Numbered from the stretch's first letter, positions 27,354 through 37,437 are shown. The stretch: DNA of 64,000 nucleotides from Mycobacterium europaeum (GCF_002102155.1 NZ_LQOU01000051.1:1-64000), one strand, 5' to 3'. Made by a program: numbers and translations. Notes: generated by a model not told the origin, from the letters alone.

Positions 27354-28208
27354 CTACCCGGACAGGTGGAAGTTGCCGGAAATGCCATAGGCGGCCAGCG
27401 CCACCGCCAACGTCACCGCCACCGCGACGATCAGTGAGGTGCGCACGGCACGACCGACTGCCTCACCGACGCCGGCCGGCCCGCCCGTGGCATTGAATCC
27501 GTAGTACGTGTGCACCAACATCACCGTTATCGCGGAGGCGATGACTTGCAGCAGCGACCAAATGAGATCGGTTGGTTGCAGGTACGTATGGAAGTAGTGG
27601 TCATAGACACCGGGAGGTTGCCCGTAGACGAAAACAACAAGGCCGCGCGTGGCCAGATACCCGGACAGTGCCGCCAAACACCACAGCGGAACCACGACAA
27701 TTACACCCGCTAATACTCGGGTTGAGACCAGGTAGGTGATCGTGTGGATGCCCATCACCTCGAGCGCGTCGATCTCCTCGTTGATCCGCATAGCGCCCAG
27801 TTGTGCGGTGGCACCCGCGCCGATCGTCGCAGCCAGTCCGATATCGGCGATCAGCGGCGAGCTGATTCGCGTGTTGATGTAGGCGGACGCGAAACCGCTT
27901 AACGCCTGCACCCCGACATCGGACAATGATCGGTACAGCTGGATGCCGACGAGTCCACCGGTTGACATCGTCAAGGTAGTGACGATGACTACGGTGCCGC
28001 CGATGATTGCCAGCGCGCCGACGCCCAGACTCATATTGGCTATCAGGCGCAGCGTCTCCACCTTGTAGCGGACGATAGCCTCCCAGACAAAGCCGAGCGC
28101 TCTAACATAGAAAGCGGTCTGACTTCCGAGCCGGTTCCATCCGTCGACAAAACGGCGCACAAAATTCGTCAGCTGTGGTAGCCGCTGCGCAGCCGGGAGC
28201 GCGCTCAC
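27354..28208 (-). CDS. yrbEB: MlaE/YrbE-type permease, second (YrbEB)
   Basis: 284 residues starting at GTG 28208, which overlaps the yrbEA stop (GTGA). The MlaE permease motif is GAGATAQLGAMRINEEIDAL followed by EVMGIH. Five or so membrane segments are apparent. Together with YrbEA it forms the inner-membrane channel of the Mce ATP-driven lipid importer. The ATPase (MceG) is usually encoded elsewhere and is not in this window. Confidence 0.92.
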   Translation of the reverse strand: MSALPAAQRLPQLTNFVRRFVDGWNRLGSQTAFYVRALGFVWEAIVRYKVETLRLIANMSLGVGALAIIGGTVVIVTTLTMSTGGLVGIQLYRSLSDVGVQALSGFASAYINTRISSPLIADIGLAATIGAGATAQLGAMRINEEIDALEVMGIHTITYLVSTRVLAGVIVVVPLWCLAALSGYLATRGLVVFVYGQPPGVYDHYFHTYLQPTDLIWSLLQVIASAITVMLVHTYYGFNATGGPAGVGEAVGRAVRTSLIVAVAVTLAVALAAYGISGNFHLSG

Positions 28209-29053
28209 ATCGTCGCCTTTGCGGTGACCGCGGTCAGCACGACATTGATCACGAACAACGCCATAAACGTGTACACCACGGTTTCGTTGACCGCGTTGCC
28301 GACACCTTGCGGACCGCCACCTACGGTAACGCCCTTGTAGCAAGCGATGAAACCGGCAATGAGGCCGAACAGCATCGACTTGGCGAAGGCGATGACCACG
28401 TCGGTCAGCCCGACGAGCAGCGTCAGGCTCGCTGCGTAGGAGCCGGGATTGACGTGTTGGAAGTAGACCGAGAAGACATAGCTGGTGACCAAGCCGACGA
28501 TAGTCATGACGGAGTTCAGGGCTAAGCCGTTGAGCCCGAGCGCAAGTACCCTGGGCACCAGCAGCCGTTGGACCGGGTTGATTCCCATCACCCGCATGGC
28601 GTCAAGTTCTTCGCGGATCGTGCGAGCGCCGAGGTCGGCGCACATCGCGGTCGCGCCAGTACCGGCAACTACGAGCACCGTCGCGATGGGGCCGATGTAC
28701 ACCACGGCGGCCAGCGCAGAGCCACTTCCCGATGCGTCGGCAGCACCGATTTCAACAAGCAGGACGTTAGTGATGAATATCGCGAGGGTGTTGAACGGGA
28801 TCGCCAAGAAGACGGCCGGGGCCGCCGACACCCGGGCCACGAACCACGCCTGATGGATGAACTCACGCCAAGCAAAGGGCGGACGGGCCATCTGCGCCAG
28901 GATGTCCAGCGACAATGCGAAGAAGCTGCCGACCTCGCGCAGCGGCTTGCCGGCGGAAGCCGCCAAGGGACTGGCAACCAGGAGCGCCTCGACCCGCGCC
29001 GGCGCACCGGTGGCCGCAGGAATAGGAACTGTGTCCATTTCCACCACTAGCAC
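28205..29053 (-). CDS. yrbEA: MlaE/YrbE-type permease, first (YrbEA)
   Basis: 282 residues; an internal ATG at 29038 (MDTVPIP) is an alternative start. The permease motif is GTGATAMCADLGARTIREEL followed by DAMRVMGINP. First gene of the complete ten-gene mce operon (yrbEA-yrbEB-mceA-F-two mas genes), which runs to 18067 with almost every junction overlapping. Expected function: import of a lipid or sterol-like compound. The promoter should lie in the gap upstream of 29053. Confidence 0.92.
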   Translation of the reverse strand: MLVVEMDTVPIPAATGAPARVEALLVASPLAASAGKPLREVGSFFALSLDILAQMARPPFAWREFIHQAWFVARVSAAPAVFLAIPFNTLAIFITNVLLVEIGAADASGSGSALAAVVYIGPIATVLVVAGTGATAMCADLGARTIREELDAMRVMGINPVQRLLVPRVLALGLNGLALNSVMTIVGLVTSYVFSVYFQHVNPGSYAASLTLLVGLTDVVIAFAKSMLFGLIAGFIACYKGVTVGGGPQGVGNAVNETVVYTFMALFVINVVLTAVTAKATM

Positions 29054-30607
29054 ACCCGTTGGTATCTAATCTCAGCCCGCATTCGACCGATGAATCCTCC
29101 CCGCAGCGGAAAGACGGCCCGGTGCCGCCTTCTAATGTGTGGCCCACAGCACAGCGGGACGCTACACCATGAGATTGAGGCAAAGCAACATAGGAATCGC
29201 TATTCTTAACAAACCGACCCAGCGGACATCCGTGGAGCTATCTCGATTTGCTGCGAGATCCGACAATGTTACCGTGAATGTCGCAATCTCTACGACCTGG
29301 GCCCCCCTTAGGCATTGCCTCTCCACACCGCCAGATAGCGCTGTCCACGTCAGGACCTCGCAGATATAGCCGCGTGGCGCCTGACTGAGCAGGTAGAACC
29401 CTTCTGGGCGTCGCGGCATTACGCCGCCACTTCAGGGTGACCGCCTGTGGCTACGATGGTTGCTGGAGGTGCGCATTATTTCCGCACGCTCAGCCACGAA
29501 ATGATTCACATAAATTAAAACTACGACATTCGCAGAGCGATTTGTGAGCGCCACTCTTTTGGATTTATTCATTGACTGATAAGCAATACGTTTCGTGGAA
29601 ATTCCCGTAGCGCCTATGGCTCGTCTTTGTCGTGTATCCTATACAAATAAAGCAATAAAGAGATCCGACGTAAATCAGACCGAATGGGTGGTGGGGCATG
29701 CCTCGCAGTCCGATCCCGACATCCCGGTCCCGAACGGCGTTGGACGCAGCATTGGACGGCCCGCCAGCCCACAAGTCCGACGCGGGCCCAGCAGCCGTCG
29801 GCCGGTGTCGATGCACTGGCGAAGCTGTGAACAGCGTTTATGCGCGGCGGCAAGCCTGAGAACTTGACATCGGTCGGTGCGGCCGCGGCTCCTCCGAGCG
29901 CCGAACCTCATTATCTAGTGCATCCTCACAACTACCAACGTGGCCCCGACCAGGCTGGGCAATTAATCGCTGCTCGCGGCTAGCCAGTCGGCCCGTCTAG
30001 GCTTTATTGCTCCGAGGGTCGGCGGTGCTCCCGTGAACAGGAAAGGCGCCGGCCGTAGCTTCCTCAGCAAATTATCTATCTATATATCGGGTTGTATCAT
30101 TAGGTGATTATTTAGGAGTATTTGCTGAAGAATCTCAAGGGGTCTGCCCGGTACTGAAACCCAGTGAGTCGCACTCGCTGCTCGATCGTTGCCACCCGGT
30201 TAACTGGTCGGATATAACGTCGGTGGTGTACGTGCCGCATTGCCCTGATTGCCGGTTGTCCGGGTAGCCGCTTGAGTGATAGCGGAGCCTAACTTGCGGC
30301 GAACTGGGAGCAGTGGGAACTGCCTGCTGTGATGAGCTGACACTGCCAGCTAATCGTCAAGCCCCTCCACCACTTCTAGACCCAGGCTGCTGCTAACACC
30401 GCCACGTGGTAGGTGTTGTCCGGTACCAGTCGCTGCCGATCGTGTTGCATCAGTCAGCAGCGGCGGACCCGGGACGGCCGGTGGCGCGGTGGCGAGCCGC
30501 CGTAGAACTCCTCCACACGGGCAAAGCAGCTATCGAGCGTTGAGCTGCAGGCAGTGGCTTGTTGTTATCGCGCCAACTGTCTGCCACGAAGGCCGTAGTG
30601 TGCTCTT
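29054..30607. other. 1.55-kb gap without a recognisable gene
   Basis: All frames are short and none shows a known family. Base composition is lower in G+C than the neighbours, with an A+T-rich patch at about 30065-30130 (TATCTATCTATATATCGG). The left end must carry the promoter of the mce operon. Decayed sequence or an uncharacterised RNA cannot be excluded. Confidence 0.5.
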
Positions 30608-31237
30608 GTGGCCGCTCACCCCAGAGAACATCGGGCGAGTTCGAGGAGCGCCGACGCGCCTGCGGACGACGACGAGGCGCGCGAACGGTTGCTGAGCGCA
30701 GCCGATGCTTGCTACGCCGAGAAGGGGCCAGTACGTACTCGCATGGGCGACATTGCCCGGCGCGCGGGTGTGCACCGGTCGACGGTGTATTACTACTTCC
30801 CGAACAAGGACGCACTGTTAGCAGCCTCCTTTGTGCGAGTGCTCGCCACCACGCTGCAAGCCATTGAACAATGCTGGCAGACTGACGAACCCTTTCTGAC
30901 TCAGCTCGTCGCAGCATGCCTACAGGGGATCGACATCGCCCGCAGCTCACCGATAATGCGATCACTAGTTGACGACCACCAAGCCCTTGGTGCTGCCTAT
31001 CACGCCGCCGAAGGCTCCGAGTTGTGGAGAGCCAAACTCGCTGACGCGCTCGTTCGGCGCCTCGAGGCTGCTGCCGCTGCCGGCGAGATTCGGAGCGATC
31101 TTCGCGCCGACACCCTCGCGCGCTGGATTGTCCGCATCAACTTTAGCCTTATTGCCCAACCCGCCGTATTTGAAGACGGTGGTAACCAGGGCGTGCTGCG
31201 CAACCTGCTCGTCGCCTCGCTAAATCCTCCGCGGTAG
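30608..31237 (+). CDS. TetR-family transcriptional regulator
   Basis: 209 residues from GTG 30608. Helix-turn-helix at about 35-75: TRMGDIARRAGVHRSTVYYY followed by FPNKDALLAASF. The ligand domain (IDIARSSPIMRSLVDDH) is of the kind common in mycobacterial fatty-acid and lipid regulators. It is about 1.5 kb upstream of, and divergent from, the mce operon, so control of that operon is possible but distant. A later internal start cannot be excluded because no strong ribosome site is visible. Confidence 0.82.
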   Translation: MAAHPREHRASSRSADAPADDDEARERLLSAADACYAEKGPVRTRMGDIARRAGVHRSTVYYYFPNKDALLAASFVRVLATTLQAIEQCWQTDEPFLTQLVAACLQGIDIARSSPIMRSLVDDHQALGAAYHAAEGSELWRAKLADALVRRLEAAAAAGEIRSDLRADTLARWIVRINFSLIAQPAVFEDGGNQGVLRNLLVASLNPPR

Positions 31238-31547
31238 CCGAGTCGATCACGTCAACCCACGGTTATGGCGGCTGGGCCGTCAGCGCCGGCGGCGAGCAAT
31301 CTCGCTGGCCGTGCCCGCCAGGAAGGCGAGACTATCCGCATTGCAGCATCGAGCCGAAAGTCCCTCTTTTTCCAGCAGGATCCATGTTCGTCCAGCGCTG
31401 ATCCGTGCGGGCCAGGACACGACTCGATTGCGGCCTGACAGCATCGATCGCCAATCATGACGTTCGGCTGATCGCAGCGATGCTGACGTCTTGTTCGAGC
31501 ACGTCCGCATCGACACAGAGGTGCAAGTAAGTGTTCTTCAACTGGTC
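31238..31547. other. intergenic stretch, nothing recognised
   Basis: About 310 bases with no supported gene on either strand and no clear repeat or terminator. Confidence 0.4.
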
Positions 31548-31816
31548 CCCCATACGACCTGCGCCGCCGCCGGCTCAGCGTTGCCGGCAACGTTGACGAG
31601 GTCATCGTCAGCGACCAGACCGCCGCCGCGTTACCCGAGCTGGTGTTGCTTGACCCCGACTGTGAGCGGCTGGCGTTCGGCATGCGCGCCCACCCAGACG
31701 GCGCTGCCTTGCTGGCCGGAGCAGATGACCTCGAGGAGCTGATCGAGTTCGTGGCCGCCGAAGCCAACCACGAACCCAACCGGGCGCCGTCAACACCGCC
31801 TCGACGCCGCGTTTAA
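31548..31816 (+). pseudogene. possible gene fragment, unknown family
   Basis: The frame ending at TAA 31814-31816 has coding-like composition: LSVAGNVDEVIVSDQTAAAL, ELVLLDPDCERLAFGM, DDLEELIEFVAAEAN. No good start exists in frame. It may be the 3' part of a truncated gene. I do not recognise a family. Confidence 0.35.
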
Positions 31817-32198
31817 TTTAATGCACTGACCGACTCCGCCCAAACCCTCTACGGCTGAACATCTCTCGGCCCTGCAGTGTCGCTCCCGGGGGGCTGCCAA
31901 AGCATCTGGAGCGGGGTGAACGAAAACCCGCCCCCGCGGCAGCAGCGGGCGGGCCTGTCGCCTGAGTTCCTCAGCCCGTATGCTGATGGCGAAGCCGCGA
32001 ACCGGCCTGTGCTTTTACACCAACTTTCGGACGCAACCGCTTCAACTAATGCATCGTGATGTCCCGTTACTACGGCACCAAAGTCGGATACCGTTGTTTC
32101 GACTATGCTCACAGCTCACTTCGCTGAGCGGTCTGCCGCCGACGGGTCCGGGGTGGTGGCTACATTGCTCTCCGCGTGGGCTCGGTATAGGTGGCGAA
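31817..32198. other. intergenic stretch before the lipoprotein gene
   Basis: Some 380 bases without a supported gene. It should contain the promoter of the LpqH-like gene; no clear promoter motif could be fixed. Confidence 0.4.
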
Positions 32199-32657
32199 AT
32201 GAAGCGAGGTGCGCTTGTGCAGAAGCGGTTCAGCGCTGCGTCGGCAGCCGTTTTGATAGCGGCGATTCTTGGCGCGTGCTCGCTGGGTTCAAAAGCAGCA
32301 CCACAACCGGGAACATTACCCGCCGGAACTGCGCAGGTGACGATCAACGATCAGGTTCTCCCGGAGACCCATGCGGTGATATGCATACCGGCAGGATCGT
32401 TAACCACCATTACCATCGGTGACACCTCGACAGGCACTCAGGCGTTTGTCTCCAACGAGAAGGCGCTCACGGCCAAAGCCGTCAACATCAACGATCTGGG
32501 CGGCTTCACCGGCAGTTTTAACCAAGACCTCCAAGGCAAAGCCGAGGTAACCATAAGTGGTTACACCTACACAATCCGTGGCAGCGCAAAGGGATTCGAC
32601 ACGAACAACCCCAGCCTGAACGCAGTCGGCACATTCACGATCAAGGTTGCGTGTTAG
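32199..32657 (+). CDS. LpqH (19-kDa antigen) family lipoprotein
   Basis: 152 residues. A signal peptide ends in AAILGAC, with Cys27 as the lipid anchor, and the mature part contains the family features TVTIxxxxT-like VTINDQVLPETHAVICIPAG and FTGSFNQDLQGKAEVTISGY. An internal GTG at 32217 (VQKRFS) is an alternative start. LpqH-type lipoproteins are surface-exposed antigens restricted to mycobacteria and relatives, a strong sign of the host genus. The protein ends in IKVAC, giving a possible disulphide with the earlier Cys. Confidence 0.88.
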   Translation: MKRGALVQKRFSAASAAVLIAAILGACSLGSKAAPQPGTLPAGTAQVTINDQVLPETHAVICIPAGSLTTITIGDTSTGTQAFVSNEKALTAKAVNINDLGGFTGSFNQDLQGKAEVTISGYTYTIRGSAKGFDTNNPSLNAVGTFTIKVAC

Positions 32658-32793
32658 GGCTACCCAGCTATCGCCGGCCAGAACTGGATCATGGCTTGCG
32701 CGCACTTACGTCGAGCGATCCGTAGCGCAAACTCCAGCAGAGCCGTCGCCGCTTAAGGCTCAGTGCGGGCGCCAACGACGGTTGATTCCTGCC

Positions 32794-33462
32794 CTATTCC
32801 GGAGGATAGCCTGGCGGTGGATACACGCCCCTTAGGATCCAGGGCAGCCATCTGAGGCCGAACTCGAGTTCGTCGCTCGCGTCATAGTCGGGGGTGGGGT
32901 CAAGCGGAATATTCTGCCCTTGGGTGCTCGCCGGCGTTGTGCCCCCGCTCCCTTGTGGCTGTCCGTAGACCGCCACCACAACGGTGCGGTCCGGGCTGTT
33001 TTCCGACCACACCCCAACTTGGCTGTGGTCGCAATTGGACATGATGTTGAAATAGGCTGGGTTGTGGTACCACCGGTTGAGTAAATCGTTGCCGCTGATT
33101 GCGATTGACTGATTGATCGCCACCGTTTCCGCCACTGGACCATGGAAGCCGGCCGCATTGGCACGGTCTTGCGGCGTGGACCCGTCTGAGCCGATGTCAC
33201 CGTCGAGCGCACGGTTGTTCAGCACATCCTCGGTGTGCCGCTGCGCAGCGAGTTGCAGTTGCGGGTTGATCCGAACGTCGTTGGTGCAGCCCGCCTGATG
33301 CTGAATAGTGTAGACATTGGCGACGACACCGTCGTTGAGTCGCTTATTGTTCGGTATGAGCGTGTTGTTGTCGCCATCCGCATGTGCGACGGGAACTCCC
33401 AGGAGGGCGCCGGCGGCAGCCACCAAGACAGACAGGGATAGCGGCCGATACTGCATGTCCAA
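32794..33462 (-). CDS. secreted CAP (SCP/PR-1) domain protein
   Basis: 222 residues with a Sec signal peptide (LSVLVAAAGALLGVPVAHA, cleavage after AHA at residue 28). The CAP domain spans about 45-165: NPQLQLAAQRHTEDVLNNRA, then VAETVAINQSIA and MSNCDHSQVGVWSENSPDRT. Two Cys (in AGCTND and SNCDHS) could form a disulphide. CAP proteins of mycobacteria are secreted and some bind lipids. The C-terminal 40 residues are not part of the domain. Confidence 0.82.
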   Translation of the reverse strand: MDMQYRPLSLSVLVAAAGALLGVPVAHADGDNNTLIPNNKRLNDGVVANVYTIQHQAGCTNDVRINPQLQLAAQRHTEDVLNNRALDGDIGSDGSTPQDRANAAGFHGPVAETVAINQSIAISGNDLLNRWYHNPAYFNIMSNCDHSQVGVWSENSPDRTVVVAVYGQPQGSGGTTPASTQGQNIPLDPTPDYDASDELEFGLRWLPWILRGVYPPPGYPPE

Positions 33463-33783
33463 CTGTCCAACTCCTCCTTGTTAGCCACGAGGTGGCGGTA
33501 GGCGCCACTGGGCGGCGACGGACCTTATCCGACGAGGTACTACCTTGACCGCGATCGCATACTCGGATTTTGAAGCATCGACACGGCACCCGGGCACCAG
33601 AGCTACAGCCGATGTGATTGCGGCGCAGAATCGCTCGGATCCGCTCGCCCTCACTGCAAGCGGATGTGGGACCGACTTGAATCTAGTCAATGTGCGACCA
33701 AACTGAGCCGGGCATGGGTGTAGGCTACCCACGGCGCTGCGGCGGCGTCTAGTGGTTCTATTGAATTAAACAGTTAAATATTA
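33463..33783. other. intergenic stretch, nothing recognised
   Basis: Roughly 320 bases upstream of the CAP gene. The right end, about 33760-33783, is A+T-rich (TTGAATTAAACAGTTAAATA). No gene supported. Confidence 0.4.
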
Positions 33784-33921
33784 TCAGGTGCACTCGTTGT
33801 CCTCCGGTCCGAGATCCCGAATGCTGCCACCATCGATCCAACCGTCCTGATAGCGCCCCAACGAGGGCATACGATCCAGGTTGCCACGCTTCAGCAATTG
33901 ATTGGGAACTGGCCGACCCCG
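33784..33921 (-). pseudogene. possible C-terminal gene fragment
   Basis: A minus-strand frame of about 45 codons reads LLKRGNLDRMPSLGRYQDGW followed by IDGGSIRDLGPEDNECT and a TGA. Composition is protein-like and there is an in-frame stop just upstream, so it is either a small orphan or the end of a lost gene. Family not recognised. The following 190 bases up to 34111 show nothing more. Confidence 0.25.
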
Positions 33922-34111
33922 TCATCGGCAAAAAGCCGACCGTGGCCGGCGCAGCTGAGAAAAGCCGCGTCTCGGCGCTCGTTAGCGGAACCGGGACTGG
34001 CAGCGCGGGGTGGTCACGACACGATCGATCCGGCGGTCACGTTGACCATTCGCCACCTGCCACGCTGACATCGACCCGATACTGCTCTGATAGTCGGGAG
34101 ATCAGCCGTGC

Positions 34112-34480
34112 CTAACCCGCAGGTGGTTGGTAACCCACAGCCGACTTCCGCAGCTGCCAGATTTCGGCGGGGCACAATAAATTAACCGCATACGAAACAA
34201 GGTAGTTGGCCGCGAACTCGTCGTCAGGAGTCACGTCACTTTTCACGTCACCCATTATTTGGGCGTAGGGTTCGCCTCGGGTGACTTTGTCGCAGATTCC
34301 GTGACCGTAGCTGAGCGCGTCATTATTTGGGAAGTTGTAGTGCCGCCGCACCATAACGTCATATACGTACTCCACCTCAGGTGCCGGAGCGGCACGTGCC
34401 CGCGATGCTAACGTTCCCGCGACTCCGCCAACCGCAGCCGCCGCGACGAGCAAGGCGACCGACAGGCTACCTGGTTTCAA
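34112..34480 (-). CDS. small secreted DUF732-type protein
   Basis: 122 residues starting at TTG 34480. An N-terminal signal segment (LLVAAAAVGGVAGTLASRARA) precedes a short domain with GHGICDKVTRGEPYAQIMGD and AVNLLCPAEIWQLR. The two Cys and the pattern of a short helical domain are those of DUF732, a family of small secreted mycobacterial proteins of unknown role. Confidence 0.75.
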   Translation of the reverse strand: MKPGSLSVALLVAAAAVGGVAGTLASRARAAPAPEVEYVYDVMVRRHYNFPNNDALSYGHGICDKVTRGEPYAQIMGDVKSDVTPDDEFAANYLVSYAVNLLCPAEIWQLRKSAVGYQPPAG

Positions 34481-34621
34481 TGACTGCCACCCCCATCCAC
34501 GCCTGGCATCGAATGAGCCCCGGACACAGCACCGCTAATTGGTTCCCGCTTTCCGACTCCACGGCTTAGTAGCTGAATATATAACTATTCGTAGGTTTCC
34601 GTCTATGTGTTTTCGTCTATG

Positions 34622-34783
34622 TTGAGTCGTCGGGCATTACACAAGGCGCACGACACCGGCCCAGCGTCGCGCACCGAACTCGACGCCAAGATCGCCGGTT
34701 TCCATGTGGCCGCCCGACGGCATCTACGACGCCCCACACCGGACGTGGTCGATCGCGTCTCCGAAGATTACGTTTCGGTCTGA
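34622..34783 (+). CDS. possible 53-residue ORF or gene fragment
   Basis: From TTG 34622 to TGA 34781-34783 the frame reads LHKAHDTGPASRTELDAKIA, GFHVAARRHLRRPTPDVVD and DRVSEDYVSV. It has no clear ribosome site. It could be a fragment of a lost gene. The rest of the 490-base gap before the CoA-transferase holds nothing else except a GTGTGTCACACAC inverted repeat near 34939-34951, which may be a regulatory site for that gene. Confidence 0.2.
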   Translation: MSRRALHKAHDTGPASRTELDAKIAGFHVAARRHLRRPTPDVVDRVSEDYVSV

Positions 34784-34974
34784 CGTCGGCGTCGACGCGG
34801 GGCGCGGCGTTACCGCGAGGGCGTAGAAGAGAACGGTTCGCCACCGTCCACTGTCCGCCAGCCCGTAGCGACCACTGAAGTAATGGATTGACATTAATCT
34901 CTGGCGCTGCCAAGCTGGCGTGGCATCGGTCACATGAGTGTGTCACACACCCGGCCGTCACAAGGGGAGCGATC

Positions 34975-37437
34975 ATGGCGGCAGCCGAAGCGGAGTCCAC
35001 AGCCCCACTCGCAGGCGTGGTCGTCGTTGATCTGTCGACGACGCTGCCTGGTGCGCAGGCCACCCAGTTCCTGGCCGACTGCGGAGCCGACGTCATCATG
35101 GTCGAGCCGCCCGACGGCAGCCCGCTGCGGCAGTTGCCGGGATGGCCAGCACTTCTGCGGGGCAAGCGCAGCGTCACGCTGGATCTGCACGACGACGCCG
35201 ACCTGGATCAGTTGCGGGAACTGTTGAAACGCGCCGACGTGTTGGTGAGCACCCTGCGCCCGGCCGCCGCCGAGCGCCTGGGCATGACCCCCGCCGTGCT
35301 GGCCGAACGCTACCCGCGCCTGGTGGTCGCCATGATCACCGGGTGGGGTTCGACCGGCCCGTGGCGCGAGTACAAGGGCTGGGAAGCGCTGATCATGGCC
35401 AAGACCGGTGTCATGCACGAGAAGCGGGACCTCACCCGCAGGCCGGGACCGGCCTACATCTCGTTTCCCTATGCATCGTGGGGCGCCGCACAGGCCGCCG
35501 TCCAGGCGATCCTGGCCGCACTCATCGAGCGCAGCTCCAGTGGCCGCGGTCAGGTGGTGGAATCCAACCTGGTCACCGGGGTGGGGTCGATGGACCCGTA
35601 CAACTGGTTCTACGAGATGGTGCTGGAGCGGTACCCGGGTGCCTTCGAGCCGATGGACGCCGCCTACGACGAACAGGGACGCCCGCAGGCGTACCTGATC
35701 TACGCGCTGCTGGTGGCGCCCACCGAGGACGGCCGCTGGCTGCAGTTCGCCCAGGTATCGCCGACGCTCATGGCGGCCTGGCTCACCGAACTCGACCTGT
35801 TGTCCGAGCTGGCCGACCCCAAATGGCAGGGCTTCCCGATGCTGCCCACGGCCGAGCTGCGCACACAGTGGTGGGACCTGATGATTGAGCGGGTCCGGGC
35901 CCGGTCCCTCGCCGAGTGGGAATCGGCCATGGGCGCGAACCACGACCTCAGCGGAGAGCTGTTCCGGACCCCGGACGAGGCGCTGGATCACCCACAGGTC
36001 ATCCACGAGGGCCGCAGCGTGACCGTGACCGACCCAGACCTCGGGCCGGTGCGCCAGCCGTCCACGCTGATCCACGCGGCCGGCAAACCGCTGACCACAC
36101 TGCGACCCGCGCCGCGCGTGGGCGAACACAACGACCTGTTGACGTCCGGACTCCCGGGGCCCGCGGCGGATGCGACCGAACCGGGCGGGGTCGTGGACAC
36201 CCTGCCGCTGGCGGGCGTGACGATCCTGGAATTCGGCAGCATGTTCGCCGGCCCCTACGGCGCGACCCTGCTGACCGATCTCGGGGCACGAGTGATCAAG
36301 GTCGAGCCGCTGGAGGGCGACAACATCCGTAACCTCGTGGCTTTTCCGGAAGCCGGTGGCGCGAAAGTGTTGCAGGGCAAGGACAGCTTCGCCGTCGACT
36401 TCACCCAACCCGAGGGCCTGGAACTGGTCTACGAGCTCGCCAAACGATCCGACATGGTGCTCCAGTGCTTCCGCGGCGAGGCCGCCAATCGCGCCAAGGT
36501 GGACGAGGCGACGCTGAAAGCGATCAACCCCGACCTGGTGTTCCTGAGCACCTCCGGGTACGGCGTCGACGGGCCGTACGCGCATCGGGCCGCCTATGCC
36601 CCGTCCATCGGAGCGGCGTCCGGTCTGTCGCTGATCGACAGCCGCCACGCCGCGGTGCCCCCGACAGATCTCGACGACACTCATCGCAGGGCTGTGACAC
36701 TGCACGCGGGCAGCGCCGTGCCCGCGGTTCAATCCGATGGGATCGCGGCCCTCGGGGTGGCCTCGGCGCTGATGGTCGGGCTGTATGCCAAACGTCGGGG
36801 AATCGAGCTGCCGAACATGGTGACCACCATGCTCGGCACCACCCTGCAGGCACTGATCCCCAACAACACCAGTTATGTCGGCCGGCCCGAGATCCAGGCG
36901 GCCGACGAGAACTTCTACGGGCTCAATGCCCTGTACCGGATGTATCGCGCCGCCGACGGCTGGGTGTTCCTGGCCGCGCCGCTGGCGCACGAGTGGCCGG
37001 CCCTCACCAAGGCGATGGCACCCTATGTCGACGTGGACACCGACGAGCGGTTTGCCACCGCTTCGTTGCGGACGGACAACGATGCCGCGCTGGCCGACAC
37101 GTTGGGCGCGGTGTTCGCCACCAAGACCAAGCTGGAGTGGGAACAGGAACTGTCCTCACAGGATGTCGGCTGTGTTGAAGTCGTGGAACGCAATTCGGAA
37201 CTGGTCCTGCAGACCGACCCGTACTTCGACGCCGGGTATTCGGTGCAAGCCCACAGCCCAATCTTCGACGAGCACCGGCGGCTGGCGCCGCTGTACCGGT
37301 TCTCACGCTCACGCACCAAGGCCGATGCCGGCTGCACGATCGGACAGCACACCGACGCGCTGCTGCGCGAAATCGGCCTCGATGAGGTGCAGATCGCCGA
37401 TCTGCACGCGCGCAAGATCGTCGGCGGACGCCACTAG
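34975..37437 (+). CDS. tandem class III (CaiB/BaiF) CoA-transferase
   Basis: 820 residues, about twice the usual 400, made of two family III CoA-transferase domains. The first (about 15-380) has VVVVDLSTTLPGAQATQFLA and DCGADVIMVEPP. The second (about 410-815) has TILEFGSMFAGPYGATLLTD and LGARVIKVEPLEGDN. The catalytic Asp is apparent only in the second, at Asp588 in VQSDGIAALGVAS; by alignment the first has Ala (FPYASWGAAQAA). Fused enzymes of this type activate acids by moving CoA from a donor acyl-CoA. I start at ATG 34975, which has AAGGGGAGCG upstream. It converges on the TetR gene at 37434 with overlapping stops. Confidence 0.88.
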   Translation: MAAAEAESTAPLAGVVVVDLSTTLPGAQATQFLADCGADVIMVEPPDGSPLRQLPGWPALLRGKRSVTLDLHDDADLDQLRELLKRADVLVSTLRPAAAERLGMTPAVLAERYPRLVVAMITGWGSTGPWREYKGWEALIMAKTGVMHEKRDLTRRPGPAYISFPYASWGAAQAAVQAILAALIERSSSGRGQVVESNLVTGVGSMDPYNWFYEMVLERYPGAFEPMDAAYDEQGRPQAYLIYALLVAPTEDGRWLQFAQVSPTLMAAWLTELDLLSELADPKWQGFPMLPTAELRTQWWDLMIERVRARSLAEWESAMGANHDLSGELFRTPDEALDHPQVIHEGRSVTVTDPDLGPVRQPSTLIHAAGKPLTTLRPAPRVGEHNDLLTSGLPGPAADATEPGGVVDTLPLAGVTILEFGSMFAGPYGATLLTDLGARVIKVEPLEGDNIRNLVAFPEAGGAKVLQGKDSFAVDFTQPEGLELVYELAKRSDMVLQCFRGEAANRAKVDEATLKAINPDLVFLSTSGYGVDGPYAHRAAYAPSIGAASGLSLIDSRHAAVPPTDLDDTHRRAVTLHAGSAVPAVQSDGIAALGVASALMVGLYAKRRGIELPNMVTTMLGTTLQALIPNNTSYVGRPEIQAADENFYGLNALYRMYRAADGWVFLAAPLAHEWPALTKAMAPYVDVDTDERFATASLRTDNDAALADTLGAVFATKTKLEWEQELSSQDVGCVEVVERNSELVLQTDPYFDAGYSVQAHSPIFDEHRRLAPLYRFSRSRTKADAGCTIGQHTDALLREIGLDEVQIADLHARKIVGGRH

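Noticed and set aside
34930..36990. A 686-codon open frame on the minus strand opposite the CoA-transferase gene
   Set aside because: It is the antisense frame of a high-GC gene with strong third-position G/C bias; residues are His/Gln/Gly-rich with no family motif, while the plus strand has clear CoA-transferase motifs.
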